Source: Magnetovibrio sp.
Lineage (GTDB): Bacteria; Pseudomonadota; Alphaproteobacteria; Rhodospirillales; Casp-alpha2
Reading direction: 5' to 3'
DNA length: 38,603 nt
Assembly: GCA_002722175.1 (NCBI GenBank)
Contig: PBKU01000035.1
Location: 1-38,603 of the forward strand
The position numbers and the translations under genes were made by a program. Shown here in pieces: positions 21,573 to 31,003 of this stretch (position 1 is the stretch's first letter; each line of letters opens with the position of its first letter). Under the pieces are notes generated by a model. It was not told the DNA's origin. It did not search any database and saw only the letters and a list, made by a program, of their open reading frames with translations.

Positions 21573-21838
21573 CTCTTCTCTTCTTCCGTCAGAAGCTGGC
21601 CAACCATATCAACAAGCAGCTCAATCTTGCCCTCAATGCGTGAGATGCCGTCTTCAAGCCCGTCAACCCTGTCGCTGACCTCCCCGACCATGTGCGCCGC
21701 TTCTGCTTTTTTCAAAAAGCGCCACTCTGGAGCGGTGCAGGGGCCTTGAGAAAACACCAAAGAGCCAACGGCTATAATCGGCAAAGCGACTTTCATCGCC
21801 TCTGATGCCTTCTTTATTTTAGACCCTTTTTTAGGCAT
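21569..21838 (-). CDS. Membrane-anchored coiled-coil protein, candidate inner spanin
   Basis: 89 aa from ATG 21838. A basic N terminus (PKKGSKIKKASEAMK), one hydrophobic segment (VALPIIAVGSLVFSQG) and a coiled-coil C-terminal half (VSDRVDGLEDGISRIEGKIELLVDMVGQLL). N-in, one TM and a periplasmic coiled coil is the layout of Rz-type inner spanins, and the gene is coupled to the holin. The small lipoprotein at 14510-14770 could be the outer partner. It may instead be an accessory holin. Confidence 0.5.
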   Translation of the reverse strand: MPKKGSKIKKASEAMKVALPIIAVGSLVFSQGPCTAPEWRFLKKAEAAHMVGEVSDRVDGLEDGISRIEGKIELLVDMVGQLLTEEEKR

Positions 21839-21861
21839 CAACTCATAATGCCTTAAGCGCT

Positions 21862-21891
21862 AAAAAAAAGCGTGTGTACTTTGTGCGCTTT
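21862..21891 (-). terminator. Weak terminator-like hairpin after the hub/fibre gene
   Basis: Reading leftward, AAAGCG (21891-21886) pairs with CGCTTT (21872-21867) and runs into a T8 tract (21869-21862). The six-bp stem with a 13-base loop is weak, so it is at best a partial terminator between the tail hub and the lysis genes. Confidence 0.35.
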
Positions 21892-21909
21892 GTTGCGCTT
21901 TGTTTTGCA

Positions 21910-24900
21910 TTATCCGATCTTGGATATTCTCGCCCAAGAATTAGCCCTGTTTTGCGTGTCTGAGTTTGAGATCCCGTATGATCCACCTCTAAACCATGTG
22001 AAAGCATTGCCGAAAAGTTGAACGCCCACAAAAAGCTGATCACCGTCATTCGCGTCAATGTGGTACGAGCCAGAAAGCAGCTGAGGCCTTGGCACATAGA
22101 ATGATGTAGGTATAGAGTTTGGGGTTTTTGAGCCCATGATCCCCATGTCCTTACCAGTGCCGGATCCAGTAAAGCAAACGGCTAAGAGATACACATCACA
22201 ATAGTGGTATGCCGATGGCCCTCTCATTATTGCGCTGAGGCATGCGTCAATTCTATACGTGCCTGTTTCTGGCACCACATAAGCACCATTTGGCGAACTC
22301 CCCCCGCTCGACTCATTCCAAACCATGCTGATCGGCACAACATAAGACACGTTAGAGCTGCCCTCAGAATACTCAACAGCAGAAGATACAACGGGCGTTG
22401 TCTTCATCCAGCTTGGCCCGAAGTTTCCATAAAACCCAGATCCGCCGCCAGAGCTTATATTAAGGCCAATAGAGCTCATCGACACGCTGCCGCTATTGCT
22501 CCAACTAAAAGTGTTGTTGTTGTATGGGCTTGTCACGTTCAGGCCCCCGCTTGAATCATCCACAATGTTAGGAGATCCGATCACGAAGTCCATAGGTGCG
22601 TAACCTATGGCATTAAGAGGTGATGGGATTTGACCTTGCAGGGTTGCAATGTCTGCAGTGTTCGTACTCACGCTGCTTGAAAGAGTATTGACAGATGACG
22701 TGCTTGCCTTTGTCGCAATGTTTGATGTGTTTGTGCTTACGCTGCTTGACAGTGTGTTGAATGATGTTGACGATGGCAAAAGCCTTGCGGATGCGCTTGA
22801 TGTGAGCGTTGCAGCAGATACGATGTTGTCTTGCAGGTGTGAGTTTGTGATCACATCAGATGAGTCCTGAAGGGCACCATTTGCAAGTGTCTCAATGTTT
22901 GTGATCCTGTCCTGCGTTGATTGCATAAAATCAGACTCACCAAAACCAACAACCTGAGCACTCATGTGTGAGACCTTCCAATCATATCCATTTGCGTGCG
23001 GTGATGTTCTAAATGTGATGCGTGCCTCAAGTGACCCACCTATATACGGTGTTGCGCCTGCGTCAGCATTGTTTGCCCATATCGGATCATCAACATCTGG
23101 GATCTCAACAGTCCATACTTTTTTATCCCATTCTGACGTAGTTGTGCTCTCACCTTTGGTGAATGATGCTCCTGATGCGCCAAAGTACACACCTGTGAAG
23201 TCTACGCCTGCACCTGCCATCGGATAATATAGATAAATATGTATATATGGATTGATCCCGACATTTGACGCTGACCCTGATTTAACCAAAGCCTCGATCC
23301 TAACTTGATCCCCATAGTTGACTGGAGATCCATCCGATATAAGCACAGGCGTTGCTGAATCGTTGCCCCAAACATGGACACAATTCCCTGAGCCTATTCC
23401 GTCAGACTCAAGCGCATAGTGGTTGTTTGGATATTGCGGATAAGACGGGCCAGTGTTCCACAAATACCAATTTTCTGGCAGCGTGTTTGCGTTTTGAATG
23501 TAGAAATCGGGGTTGCTCACTATGCCGCCAGCAATGCCTGATCTGCGTGCATGGATGTGCCTTGCAGTGATCACGTCCTCTTGATCTTGCAGCGCACCGT
23601 TTGCAACTGTCTGCACAGACGCGATGGTTGACGAGTTGGTGTTTATGTTGGTTTGATTCGTCGAGATCAGGCCATTAAGCGATGACTGCACACCACTGAT
23701 CGTATTGTTTAAAGTCGTTTGTGTTCCACTGATCGTATTGTTTAGTGTTGTGGTTGCGCTATTCAAAAGCGTTGTGGTTGCGTACCCGCTAAGATCTGGC
23801 AGTTGTGAGGTCAGCTCTGTTTGAGTTATGAGATCATCAATGTCATTGCTCTGCAGATAATCAGCCTCAATGTCATCAAGCCTGCCCTCAATGACGCTAG
23901 TGTCTAATCCACTTGGGAGATCTGGGATCTGTGATGCTGCGATCTGGCCGCTGAAATTCCCGACAGAATCGAAGTTTGACAACACACCTGATCCAGCTTC
24001 AAGCTTTTCACCGCTGATCGGTTTTGTCTGCCTCAAATCATCAATGCTTGTGATTGCTCCTGATGCCGTGCTTACCTTGCCAAGCAGCACAAGGCTCTTA
24101 TCTTTATTCTCAAATAACTCACCGTGATCAACTGGTGCCATTATCAAAGATGAATCTGATGAGCTGAAAAGTATATAGTTGTCTTTATTGTCAAGCACAT
24201 CAATTGTGTCATCATCAATAAGCAGGGATCCACCTTGCGCACCGATACCACAGCCTGCGCCAACATCAACGGTGAGGCCAGACAAAAGGCCAGAGCTTAA
24301 GCCAAGGCCAGAAAACACATAAGGATCCTGGATAAGCCCAAGCACAGAGCTGCTTAAGTCAACACCATTAACCAGCTTTGGGATGGTGTGTTGCACAACC
24401 ACAGTTGTCTGCAGCGCTGGGCGCTTTAAAACCTTGGCAAGTTCCCAGTTGATATAGCAACCACTGTCAGAGATAATGATCTCTTTGCCTAGCACTTCCC
24501 AAACCGTCTGATCATTAAGACCACTTGATCCATCATAAAAGATCTGTGACTCGTCTATTGTTACAAAGTCACCAAGCTCAACGCTGATCTTTGACAGCGG
24601 TGTTGATAGGGACACGAACGGGCAACCGTCACCAAAGCGCTCAAGGAACTGCTCAGCAAAAACCACGGCAGCAGTGCAGTCAACGCATGATCCCTTTAAC
24701 TCTGTTGCATCTGCGCTTGCAGTAAGTCGATCACACACATCTGTGCCGAACATGGCACGCTGCCCAGCTGTCACGTGCACAATGCCGGGTTTTCTTGCCT
24801 TATCTGCGCTGGTGGCTGCAACGTCACCAACTTCAACACGTGGCTCAGATCTGTATGTGATGATCTCAAAATCAGTGCACTTTATGATCTCTTTTCCCTC

Positions 24901-26025
24901 TGCTAAAATATACAGAGGCTTATCGTTGCTCATTGGAACAGGATCGGCAACACCATCTGTGATCGAGTCGCTTACGCCTGCCATGGCTGAATCGTTGTTT
25001 GTTATTGCAACAGGAAACCCTGCGGGTATGCCATACCATAGATTGATAGGGCTGAAGTATGCTTGTGAGACATATGGCCAATCAAAAACCATGTCTTTGA
25101 TGAATGCGTCACCATCAGGGTGCGCGTGCTTGTCTTGGCTGTCTGTGTCATTTCTCTCAAATGGAACTGGGCCAAGCGTGCCACCTAAGTTTATCATGCA
25201 TTGGTTTGCGAGTGTCTCAAAAGTGCTCAACTGCTCAAAGTCGGCAAAGTCGTGCTCTGTCCAATGATCCACTGGTGCCTTGTCCTTGTCGAACCGTATA
25301 AATGAGATCTTGCCTTCTCGGTTTGTGTGGATCGCGCCATTAAGCATAGAGGCCAAAGCGCTTGCAATCTCTAATGCGCTGCCGCTGGCTGGCCCTTTAA
25401 CCTTGTAGATCTTTTCCCCCGCAACCGTCACCTGATGGATCAGCTCATAGCCTGATGCAGTCCTCACGTGCTCCATGTCTGGATACAGTGACGGATCAAA
25501 GCTTGCTAAATCAATAAGCTCATCAGGCACAAACGCGAGTTTAAAGACTGAGCGGATTGCCTTAAGTGGGTGCGTTGATGGCCAGCCAAGATTGTGGTTG
25601 ACATATCCCTCAAGCATGCCAGCTGCCTCAATACACTCAAGCGTGATGATGTCAGCCTCTGGCAGCACTTCATCAATTTGGCCTGTCCACGTTAGAACAA
25701 AATCAGACTCATCAAGATCAGCAAACCCCAGCTTTAGCTGTACGGGTCTGCCTTTTGACGTAATAGAACTAAAGAGATCCCTGATTTGTCCATCGTTGAC
25801 AAAGATCAGATCCATAGAACCCGTTTTTATTTTTCGCTCCACTATATCCAAGGATCCAGAGACTGGTGAGCACTCTGCTAATGAGATCGGTTCGTCAATT
25901 GTGCTGTGCGGCGCTGATATGAAACGAGCAAAGGTATTCTCTGCAATCTGAATCTCTGCTAGGTATACGGGTACCTGATCTGCTTTGTTTGCAGAGTCTA
26001 AAAAGTTTTGACTAACCGTGATCAA
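21910..26025 (-). CDS. Central tail hub with C-terminal fibre
   Basis: 1371 aa, TTG start at 26025 with AGAGGG five bases upstream and one base after the previous stop. The N-terminal 550 or so residues resemble tail-hub/attachment proteins (VPVYLAEIQIAENTFARFI, SGSLDIVERKIKTGSMDLIF, QIDEVLPEADIITLECI). Then comes a metal- or disulfide-like Cys pair region (CDRL...GSCVDC), a collagen-free coiled coil (NTISGTQTTLNNTISGVQ) and a carbohydrate-binding jelly roll (about 855-1030). A second coiled coil (NTLSSSVSTNTSNIA) leads to a C1q/TNF-like trimeric head at the C terminus (YVVPETGTYRIDACLSAI). It is probably the tip protein contacting the receptor, like lambda J in position. Confidence 0.75.
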   Translation of the reverse strand: MITVSQNFLDSANKADQVPVYLAEIQIAENTFARFISAPHSTIDEPISLAECSPVSGSLDIVERKIKTGSMDLIFVNDGQIRDLFSSITSKGRPVQLKLGFADLDESDFVLTWTGQIDEVLPEADIITLECIEAAGMLEGYVNHNLGWPSTHPLKAIRSVFKLAFVPDELIDLASFDPSLYPDMEHVRTASGYELIHQVTVAGEKIYKVKGPASGSALEIASALASMLNGAIHTNREGKISFIRFDKDKAPVDHWTEHDFADFEQLSTFETLANQCMINLGGTLGPVPFERNDTDSQDKHAHPDGDAFIKDMVFDWPYVSQAYFSPINLWYGIPAGFPVAITNNDSAMAGVSDSITDGVADPVPMSNDKPLYILAEGKEIIKCTDFEIITYRSEPRVEVGDVAATSADKARKPGIVHVTAGQRAMFGTDVCDRLTASADATELKGSCVDCTAAVVFAEQFLERFGDGCPFVSLSTPLSKISVELGDFVTIDESQIFYDGSSGLNDQTVWEVLGKEIIISDSGCYINWELAKVLKRPALQTTVVVQHTIPKLVNGVDLSSSVLGLIQDPYVFSGLGLSSGLLSGLTVDVGAGCGIGAQGGSLLIDDDTIDVLDNKDNYILFSSSDSSLIMAPVDHGELFENKDKSLVLLGKVSTASGAITSIDDLRQTKPISGEKLEAGSGVLSNFDSVGNFSGQIAASQIPDLPSGLDTSVIEGRLDDIEADYLQSNDIDDLITQTELTSQLPDLSGYATTTLLNSATTTLNNTISGTQTTLNNTISGVQSSLNGLISTNQTNINTNSSTIASVQTVANGALQDQEDVITARHIHARRSGIAGGIVSNPDFYIQNANTLPENWYLWNTGPSYPQYPNNHYALESDGIGSGNCVHVWGNDSATPVLISDGSPVNYGDQVRIEALVKSGSASNVGINPYIHIYLYYPMAGAGVDFTGVYFGASGASFTKGESTTTSEWDKKVWTVEIPDVDDPIWANNADAGATPYIGGSLEARITFRTSPHANGYDWKVSHMSAQVVGFGESDFMQSTQDRITNIETLANGALQDSSDVITNSHLQDNIVSAATLTSSASARLLPSSTSFNTLSSSVSTNTSNIATKASTSSVNTLSSSVSTNTADIATLQGQIPSPLNAIGYAPMDFVIGSPNIVDDSSGGLNVTSPYNNNTFSWSNSGSVSMSSIGLNISSGGGSGFYGNFGPSWMKTTPVVSSAVEYSEGSSNVSYVVPISMVWNESSGGSSPNGAYVVPETGTYRIDACLSAIMRGPSAYHYCDVYLLAVCFTGSGTGKDMGIMGSKTPNSIPTSFYVPRPQLLSGSYHIDANDGDQLFVGVQLFGNAFTWFRGGSYGISNSDTQNRANSWARISKIG

Positions 26026-26026
26026 T

Positions 26027-26812
26027 TTAACCCTCTTGACTTAGGAACTTTGGGCCTTGCTCTATGATTGAAAGCGTTGTCTCTCTTGTTGCTGGCCCGT
26101 TTGTATAAGGCTGGCTGAAGTCTGTGCCAACAAAGCCAAAGATCACATCATTGGGCTTGTCTTTGTCTGTGATCCAAAAGATAGGACTTGATCCTTGTCC
26201 CGACAAGGCATGCACTGACTCAACAAGCTCAGCCTCTGCATCATTGGCTGTATGGAATGCGATCTCAAGCTCTGCTCTGCCAGTGTAGAATGTTGATCGA
26301 GTCATCACGCCGCTTGAAGATACAAAATCAGAAACAAGGCCAGCTGTGTTTTTAGGATCAAAGGGCAGGGCAGGGTGTCGTGGTAAGTCCACACGCATAC
26401 CCGCAGAGACTTGGTGAAGCTTAAGCGTGTGCGTGCCTGATGAAAGGAAGCATTGCAAATATAGGATCTTGGCATTGATTGAATCGTCAAGCATAATCAT
26501 GCCTCTGTTAGTTGCGGCAATTGAGTCAAGCGAGATGGTTGTATTTGATCCATCTTCACGGTATGCGCCGCGCATCGTGTCAAACTTATCAAAGCCCTCA
26601 CCAATCCATGCTATGCAATCGATCTCTGTTTCTTCTGGCAGAATAACAACAAGATCAACACGTGCTGATGCAGCATTTGATGTGACGCTCGTGCTTGTGT
26701 GCCCGTCAAGCACAGATGAAGCCTCAACCCACGTGTCTGCAGGATAAGCATAAAGCCTGACAGAATCGGGTGACAAAAGTGCATTCCTGCAAAGAGCAAC
26801 GGGCTTGCCCAT
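26027..26812 (-). CDS. Distal tail / minor tail protein
   Basis: 261 aa, directly downstream of the tape measure gene with a TAATG overlap. Beta-rich, with WVEASSVLDGH, ARVDLVVILPEETEIDCIAWIG (galactose-binding-like strands) and a C-terminal half (FYTGRAELEIAFHT...SPIFWITDKDKP) like the scaffold of distal tail proteins. Gene order (tape measure, this gene, hub) is that of distal tail or minor tail proteins in siphoviruses, and gives most of the support. Confidence 0.6.
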   Translation of the reverse strand: MGKPVALCRNALLSPDSVRLYAYPADTWVEASSVLDGHTSTSVTSNAASARVDLVVILPEETEIDCIAWIGEGFDKFDTMRGAYREDGSNTTISLDSIAATNRGMIMLDDSINAKILYLQCFLSSGTHTLKLHQVSAGMRVDLPRHPALPFDPKNTAGLVSDFVSSSGVMTRSTFYTGRAELEIAFHTANDAEAELVESVHALSGQGSSPIFWITDKDKPNDVIFGFVGTDFSQPYTNGPATRETTLSIIEQGPKFLSQEG

Positions 26813-29052
26813 TAGATCACTCCTCTTCTTTTAAGCTTCTTAAGTTCTGGGCTGACGCTATCCCTCAACCATCTCCTGCTTGAAGCTCTTGATGGCAGGG
26901 CAAGGGTTGAAAACGTAAAGTTATTTGACGCAGGTGCCAAGCTCTGAGGTGCTGGCTGAGCTGACACCAAGCCACCAGAATGTAAGATCTGACCAGTTGA
27001 GGTTGATGATCTGCCTGCCGTCTTCAGGAGTTGCTGCGTAAGATCCCTTGGAACAACAAGTTCACCCTCTTGCAGCACAGCCATGACCTCACGCCTGCCA
27101 CTTGGCTGGCCAACAATGCCGCCCTCATGAAACTGCGTAAGATATCCGCGCACCATCGAAAGCATCACAGCGCCTGCACTCATGGCAAGCGCTGGGCCAA
27201 CAATTGGGATCCCCGCTTGGCTGGCCATTGCATCGGCTGCTGCTTTTGCAGCTGCGGCTGTGATCATTTTCTCAGCAACTTCAAAAGCCATGTCTATGGC
27301 CATTATAGATGAAGCCTTAAGCGCTTCACTGAATCTGTTTTGGCCCTCTTCTGCAGCTTGGTAAGCGGTGACAAAGGCGTTGCCGATCGACTTTGCATTG
27401 GCTATATAACCTAGAGCCCTTGCGTTGTCCTCTTGCCACTTCTTATCCTTCTCTTTTTTCTCTTTGTCCTTATCCTTTTTTTCTTTCTTCTCGTCCTTGG
27501 CTTTATCTTTCTTGGCTTGTGCGGATGCCTTGGCCTGATCTGCAAGGGTTTTCTTTAACGCGATCTCGCGCTCAAGCTGTTTCGATCTCTCTGTTGCAAC
27601 AGGGATCACTTTTGTGAGTGTGACATCTGCCTCATTTTCAAGAGCGCCAGCAAGATCTGCAACAGAAACAAGAAGCTTGTCTGTCTCTTCAACCATGATC
27701 TTGGCGTTCTCTGCATATTGGTCAGCGCTTTTAACAAGCTTCTCTCTTGTCACCCTGTCAAGCTCAAGGGCTGATGGCACAAGAGCATTGAATGCATCGA
27801 TCATTGAGTTGATCTCTTCAACAAAACCGCTGGCCATTTCAAAAAACACGGACTTGGCCTGTTCGATCAGCTCATTGAACTTACCCACAGCCTTGATGCC
27901 AAACGCAAACCCCTGCACAGCATACAAAAGCCCAGTCTCAACAAAGCCTCTGACCTCTTTGGCAACTGCTACGATCACAGGCCTCATCTTATTAACAACC
28001 TCAGTGCCACCTTTAAATGCCTTGGTAAACACAGGCATGAACTGTGTGCCGATCTCTCTAGTCATAGACCCAAGCACGCTTGTCATTTGTCCCATCGAAT
28101 TGTTGAAGTCGTTTGCAGCAAGTGCGCTGGTTGAGCTTATAGTCACGCCAAGTGCGTCAGACTGATCAGCCATTGCCTGCATGCCCTCAGCGCCCATGTT
28201 AAGCATGGGGATCAAGTCCTTACCGCTGTCACCGAAAAGCTGCTGTGCAGCTGCAAGCTTGGCTGTGTTGTTCTCAAGTCCCGCAACTGTACCCATTGCT
28301 TCTTTAAAGAGAGTGCTATTGTCTTTTAGTTTTCCGCTATTGTCTGTGAGAGAGATCCCCCAGCGCCTGAACTCGTCAGTGTTGGCGATGGCTGCACGTG
28401 ACAGGGTGCTCATTGACATTTCAATTGCTTTGACATCAACGCCTGACTGCTCAGCCATAAAGCCAAACCGTGTAAGCTCTTCTGTTGATATACCAAGCTT
28501 TTGAGCTGTTAAAAAAGCTTCATCGCCAGCAGCTGCGGCATTCTTTGCCAGACCGAAAAAAGCAGCACCAGCTGCGCCAATGGCAACAGCGCCAACGCCT
28601 AACGCTTTCATGGGGCCAGAGCTTAAAACATCGCCAAGGTTTTTTGCGCTTTTTGCTGTGTTGTTTTGCTCTTTTGCCAGCGCCTTAAGGCTCTTTGCTT
28701 CTGACTTGGCTGCAGCGCTCTGCGCTTCAAACTCCTTGCGCAATGCAGGATCGTCTGCCTTCTTTGCTGCGTTAGCAAGAGCTTTGTGGTGATCCTCAAG
28801 TTTATTGATCTTCTTTGCAAGATCATTGGATCCAGCCTGCTGCTCTTTGAATTGTGAGTTGATTCTCTGGGATGATGTGAGGAGTTTGTCAAATGCGTCA
28901 GCAGAAAGCTCAGATCCGTCAGCCATCTCCTGATCAGCTTCACCAACAGCCCTTGCTGCTTTCTTCATGGTGTTGCTGGTTTTTTCTAACGCTTCAGTGG
29001 CTCTGTCAACAACTGTGACATATAGCGTTGCGCTATTTGCGATCCGTGCCAT
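26812..29052 (-). CDS. Tail tape measure protein
   Basis: 746 aa. Long helical N terminus (ATLYVTVVDRATEALEKTSNTMKK), hydrophobic segment (ALGVGAVAIGAAGAAFFGLA), the PhageMin_Tail-type region (GDEAFLTAQKLGISTEELTRFG, RRWGISL, FGDSGKDLIPML), a very charged Lys/Glu/Asp block (KAKDEKKEKKDKDKEK), another hydrophobic stretch (KAAADAMASQAGIPIVGPAL) and a C-terminal domain. The ATG is inside the 3' end of the chaperone GT frame with AGGAAG upstream. By the rule of thumb of about 0.15 nm per residue, the tail would be roughly 110 nm, so a siphovirus is expected. Confidence 0.9.
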   Translation of the reverse strand: MARIANSATLYVTVVDRATEALEKTSNTMKKAARAVGEADQEMADGSELSADAFDKLLTSSQRINSQFKEQQAGSNDLAKKINKLEDHHKALANAAKKADDPALRKEFEAQSAAAKSEAKSLKALAKEQNNTAKSAKNLGDVLSSGPMKALGVGAVAIGAAGAAFFGLAKNAAAAGDEAFLTAQKLGISTEELTRFGFMAEQSGVDVKAIEMSMSTLSRAAIANTDEFRRWGISLTDNSGKLKDNSTLFKEAMGTVAGLENNTAKLAAAQQLFGDSGKDLIPMLNMGAEGMQAMADQSDALGVTISSTSALAANDFNNSMGQMTSVLGSMTREIGTQFMPVFTKAFKGGTEVVNKMRPVIVAVAKEVRGFVETGLLYAVQGFAFGIKAVGKFNELIEQAKSVFFEMASGFVEEINSMIDAFNALVPSALELDRVTREKLVKSADQYAENAKIMVEETDKLLVSVADLAGALENEADVTLTKVIPVATERSKQLEREIALKKTLADQAKASAQAKKDKAKDEKKEKKDKDKEKKEKDKKWQEDNARALGYIANAKSIGNAFVTAYQAAEEGQNRFSEALKASSIMAIDMAFEVAEKMITAAAAKAAADAMASQAGIPIVGPALAMSAGAVMLSMVRGYLTQFHEGGIVGQPSGRREVMAVLQEGELVVPRDLTQQLLKTAGRSSTSTGQILHSGGLVSAQPAPQSLAPASNNFTFSTLALPSRASSRRWLRDSVSPELKKLKRRGVI

Positions 29053-29778
29053 TGGCTAATGCTTCCTTTATTTTTTCAAATTCAGACTCAAAGAACTCAA
29101 CTGCAGAGACAAAGCCAGCATCTTGATCCATGAGCCCCCCCTCATCAGGCAGGATCTGATGGCGTTGCAACCACTGCCAGTCCTTCAAGTGCTGCGCAAA
29201 GTCTTTGCCGTCAGTTTGATACCAGAGCTTTGGGCACTTATTGAAAGAGCTGCCCAGCTTGGTCACATATTTAAAGCTTTTATTTTCGATCGAGCCATTG
29301 CAGTTGCGTATTTTATCGAGGCCATTTAAGCGACATTCTGCACAGCTCCATCCAAGCGCTGGGTCACCGCTTGCTAGGTGGAGGGTTCGCCTTGCTTTTT
29401 TTTTGCTTCCGCATCCATATTGCCAACGCCAAGAATGTGGTTTGCAATTTCAACAATGAGATCAACCTCACCGTGCTCAATAAGCTGATCCCCGTTATTG
29501 ATAGGATCACCCCCTGCAGCTATGTAATTTTCCACCTTAGCCACAAAGCCCTTGATGGTTTGCTCATAGACTCGCATAGAGTCTTTAATATCCACGCTCA
29601 CGCTTTGATCTGCGTTGACACGGGTGTCTATCCCAGACGCAAAGATCTGACGTGTTTCTCTTAGTGTTGGGCTTTTGATCCAAACCTTGATCGGTTCATC
29701 GTCAGCCCTGTTCTCGTAGGCCTCTGGAATATACTGACGCAAGATCCCTGCCTTGTGTCCGTCCACCATTCTTGCCAT
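29033..29778 (-). CDS. Tail assembly chaperone GT-type fusion by -1 frameshift
   Basis: The G-type frame is read to Lys128, then slippage by -1 at A_AAA_AAG (29395-29401) enters a frame open to 29033, giving about 248 aa. The extension (about 120 aa) has a CxxC pair and two further Cys (SCAECRLNG, RNCNGS, NKCPKL), possibly a zinc-binding knot, then a conserved-looking DEGGLMDQDAGFVSAVEFFESEFEK segment. This is the known G/GT arrangement of siphoviruses between tail tube and tape measure. Part of the extension (29033-29266) could also be read from a GTG, which is less likely. Confidence 0.75.
29346..29401 (-). promoter_or_regulatory. -1 frameshift signal of the tail chaperone genes
   Basis: Zero frame GCA AAA AAA AAG CAA places A_AAA_AAG (29395-29401) in phase inside an A9 run. 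Eleven bases downstream an RNA stem can form: CTCCA (29383-29379) with TGGAG (29350-29346), enclosing CAAGCG (29373-29368) with CGCTTG (29358-29353). Slippery site, spacer and structure together are the standard -1 frameshift design. Confidence 0.75.
29374..29778 (-). CDS. Tail assembly chaperone, G-type (zero-frame product)
   Basis: 134 aa, ATG at 29778. Contains IKVWIKSPTLRETRQIFASG and a helical segment (LIEHGEVDLIVEIANHILG), as tail chaperones of the gpG class do. It sits between the tail tube gene and the tape measure gene, where these chaperones are always found. Its last codons run through the A9 slippery tract and end at TAG 29374. Confidence 0.75.
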   Translation of the reverse strand: MARMVDGHKAGILRQYIPEAYENRADDEPIKVWIKSPTLRETRQIFASGIDTRVNADQSVSVDIKDSMRVYEQTIKGFVAKVENYIAAGGDPINNGDQLIEHGEVDLIVEIANHILGVGNMDAEAKKKQGEPST

Positions 29779-29844
29779 TTTTAACCCCCTATTTTATTAT
29801 TTGCCCCGACCTCTTGAAGGTGAACAGGGCATCAAAATGCTATT

Positions 29845-30981
29845 TTAATCAAATAAAAGCTCAATCTCGTCACCTGCAACCAAGCTTTTAGGCTTGAGGC
29901 TCAGCGATGCTGTGGCCTCTTCTGCCTCAGGAATCTCTGGGCTTGTCAGCTCGATCCGGCATTGCGGCATTGAGATCTTAACCCGCTTGCCTGACTCGTC
30001 TGGGCCAAGCCTAACGCTGACAGCCAAAAGCTCGCCATCAATGGCTTTGCTGCCTAAGAATTTGCTTGAGTCATCAGAGAAATAACAAGAGATCTCACTC
30101 TCAAGTTCTCTGATTGCACGGGCTGCGCCGCTTGCAGTGTAGGCAACTTCCTTGTCAAGAAGATGGATTCCTGTTTTCAGCGAGGCCTTAAATGAGATGA
30201 AACCAAGATCCGATCCATCAATGGACAGGCTTGCAACTGTGCCCGGTATCACCTCGGCACTCAGCAGTGACTGCGCTGGTGTGTATGCGCTGACCTTTGC
30301 ACTTTGGCTGACAGAATCCTCAAGGGCTGGATTAAGAGTGATCGAAGATGCGCCAACGCTTGCGACTTTGTACCCAGAACCCGAATTGTCAAGACCGCCA
30401 ACGGTCACAACAGCGCCAGCTGTTATTTTGCTTGGATCGTCAACAGGCACCTCAGTCTCACCACTTGCTGCGCCTGCAACGCTGACCTCTGTGCCATAAC
30501 ACAAAGAGTGTGCTGCATAGGATCCTGAGGCTGTGAACTTGCAAAGGTCTGCAGCTGCTTGCTCAATGTCTAGCTGTTCAACGATTGCGCCTGACGCTTT
30601 TGCATAGTAATCACCTGCATGGATCACAAGGCACATAGACTGATTGTTTGGATCCGCATCTACAGACGAGTATCGGATCGGGCCAAAGATCTGGCTGTTG
30701 CCAAAAGCTGCATCTAAGATCACACCACAAGAAGGCTTTTGACCTGATGCGCGTGTCTTCAGATAGCCAGAGCACGACCATGATCCGCTAAACTTTCCAC
30801 GAGCCTCTGACCTTGGGCTTGCAGTGCCCTTGTGCTCAGAGATGGTGACAAACTCATTGCTTGGCTCAAGCTTAAGCTCTGTCAACTCGATGGCATCACT
30901 GCCTGTGATGTCTGCGCCAGCACCAAAGGCTGACTCTAAAACTGCATAGTATTTCTGTGTGTATCCCTGCAAGACGCTCAT
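29845..30981 (-). CDS. Major tail tube protein
   Basis: 378 aa. The N- and C-terminal parts (YTQKYYAVLESAFGAGADI; GSWSCSGYLKT; ISEHKGTASPRSEARG; CYFSDDSSKF...LLAVSVRLGPDESGKRVKISMPQCRI) have the strand pattern of siphovirus tail tube proteins. A central section (about 165-240; GTEVSVAGAASGETEVPV, GGLDNSGSGYKVASVG) looks like an inserted beta domain that may decorate the tube outside. Position before the chaperones and tape measure supports the call. A small hairpin follows the stop at 29803-29830. Confidence 0.8.
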   Translation of the reverse strand: MSVLQGYTQKYYAVLESAFGAGADITGSDAIELTELKLEPSNEFVTISEHKGTASPRSEARGKFSGSWSCSGYLKTRASGQKPSCGVILDAAFGNSQIFGPIRYSSVDADPNNQSMCLVIHAGDYYAKASGAIVEQLDIEQAAADLCKFTASGSYAAHSLCYGTEVSVAGAASGETEVPVDDPSKITAGAVVTVGGLDNSGSGYKVASVGASSITLNPALEDSVSQSAKVSAYTPAQSLLSAEVIPGTVASLSIDGSDLGFISFKASLKTGIHLLDKEVAYTASGAARAIRELESEISCYFSDDSSKFLGSKAIDGELLAVSVRLGPDESGKRVKISMPQCRIELTSPEIPEAEEATASLSLKPKSLVAGDEIELLFD

Positions 30982-31003
30982 TTTGTTTACCTCGTTTCCT
31001 TTG

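Noticed and set aside
24674..25267. 197-codon plus-strand frame opposite the tail hub gene
   Set aside because: Composition is that of an antisense shadow; the minus frame is clearly coding.
29033..29266. Independent 77-aa gene started by GTG
   Set aside because: The frame is open far upstream and meets the slippery site in the correct phase; a frameshift product explains it better.
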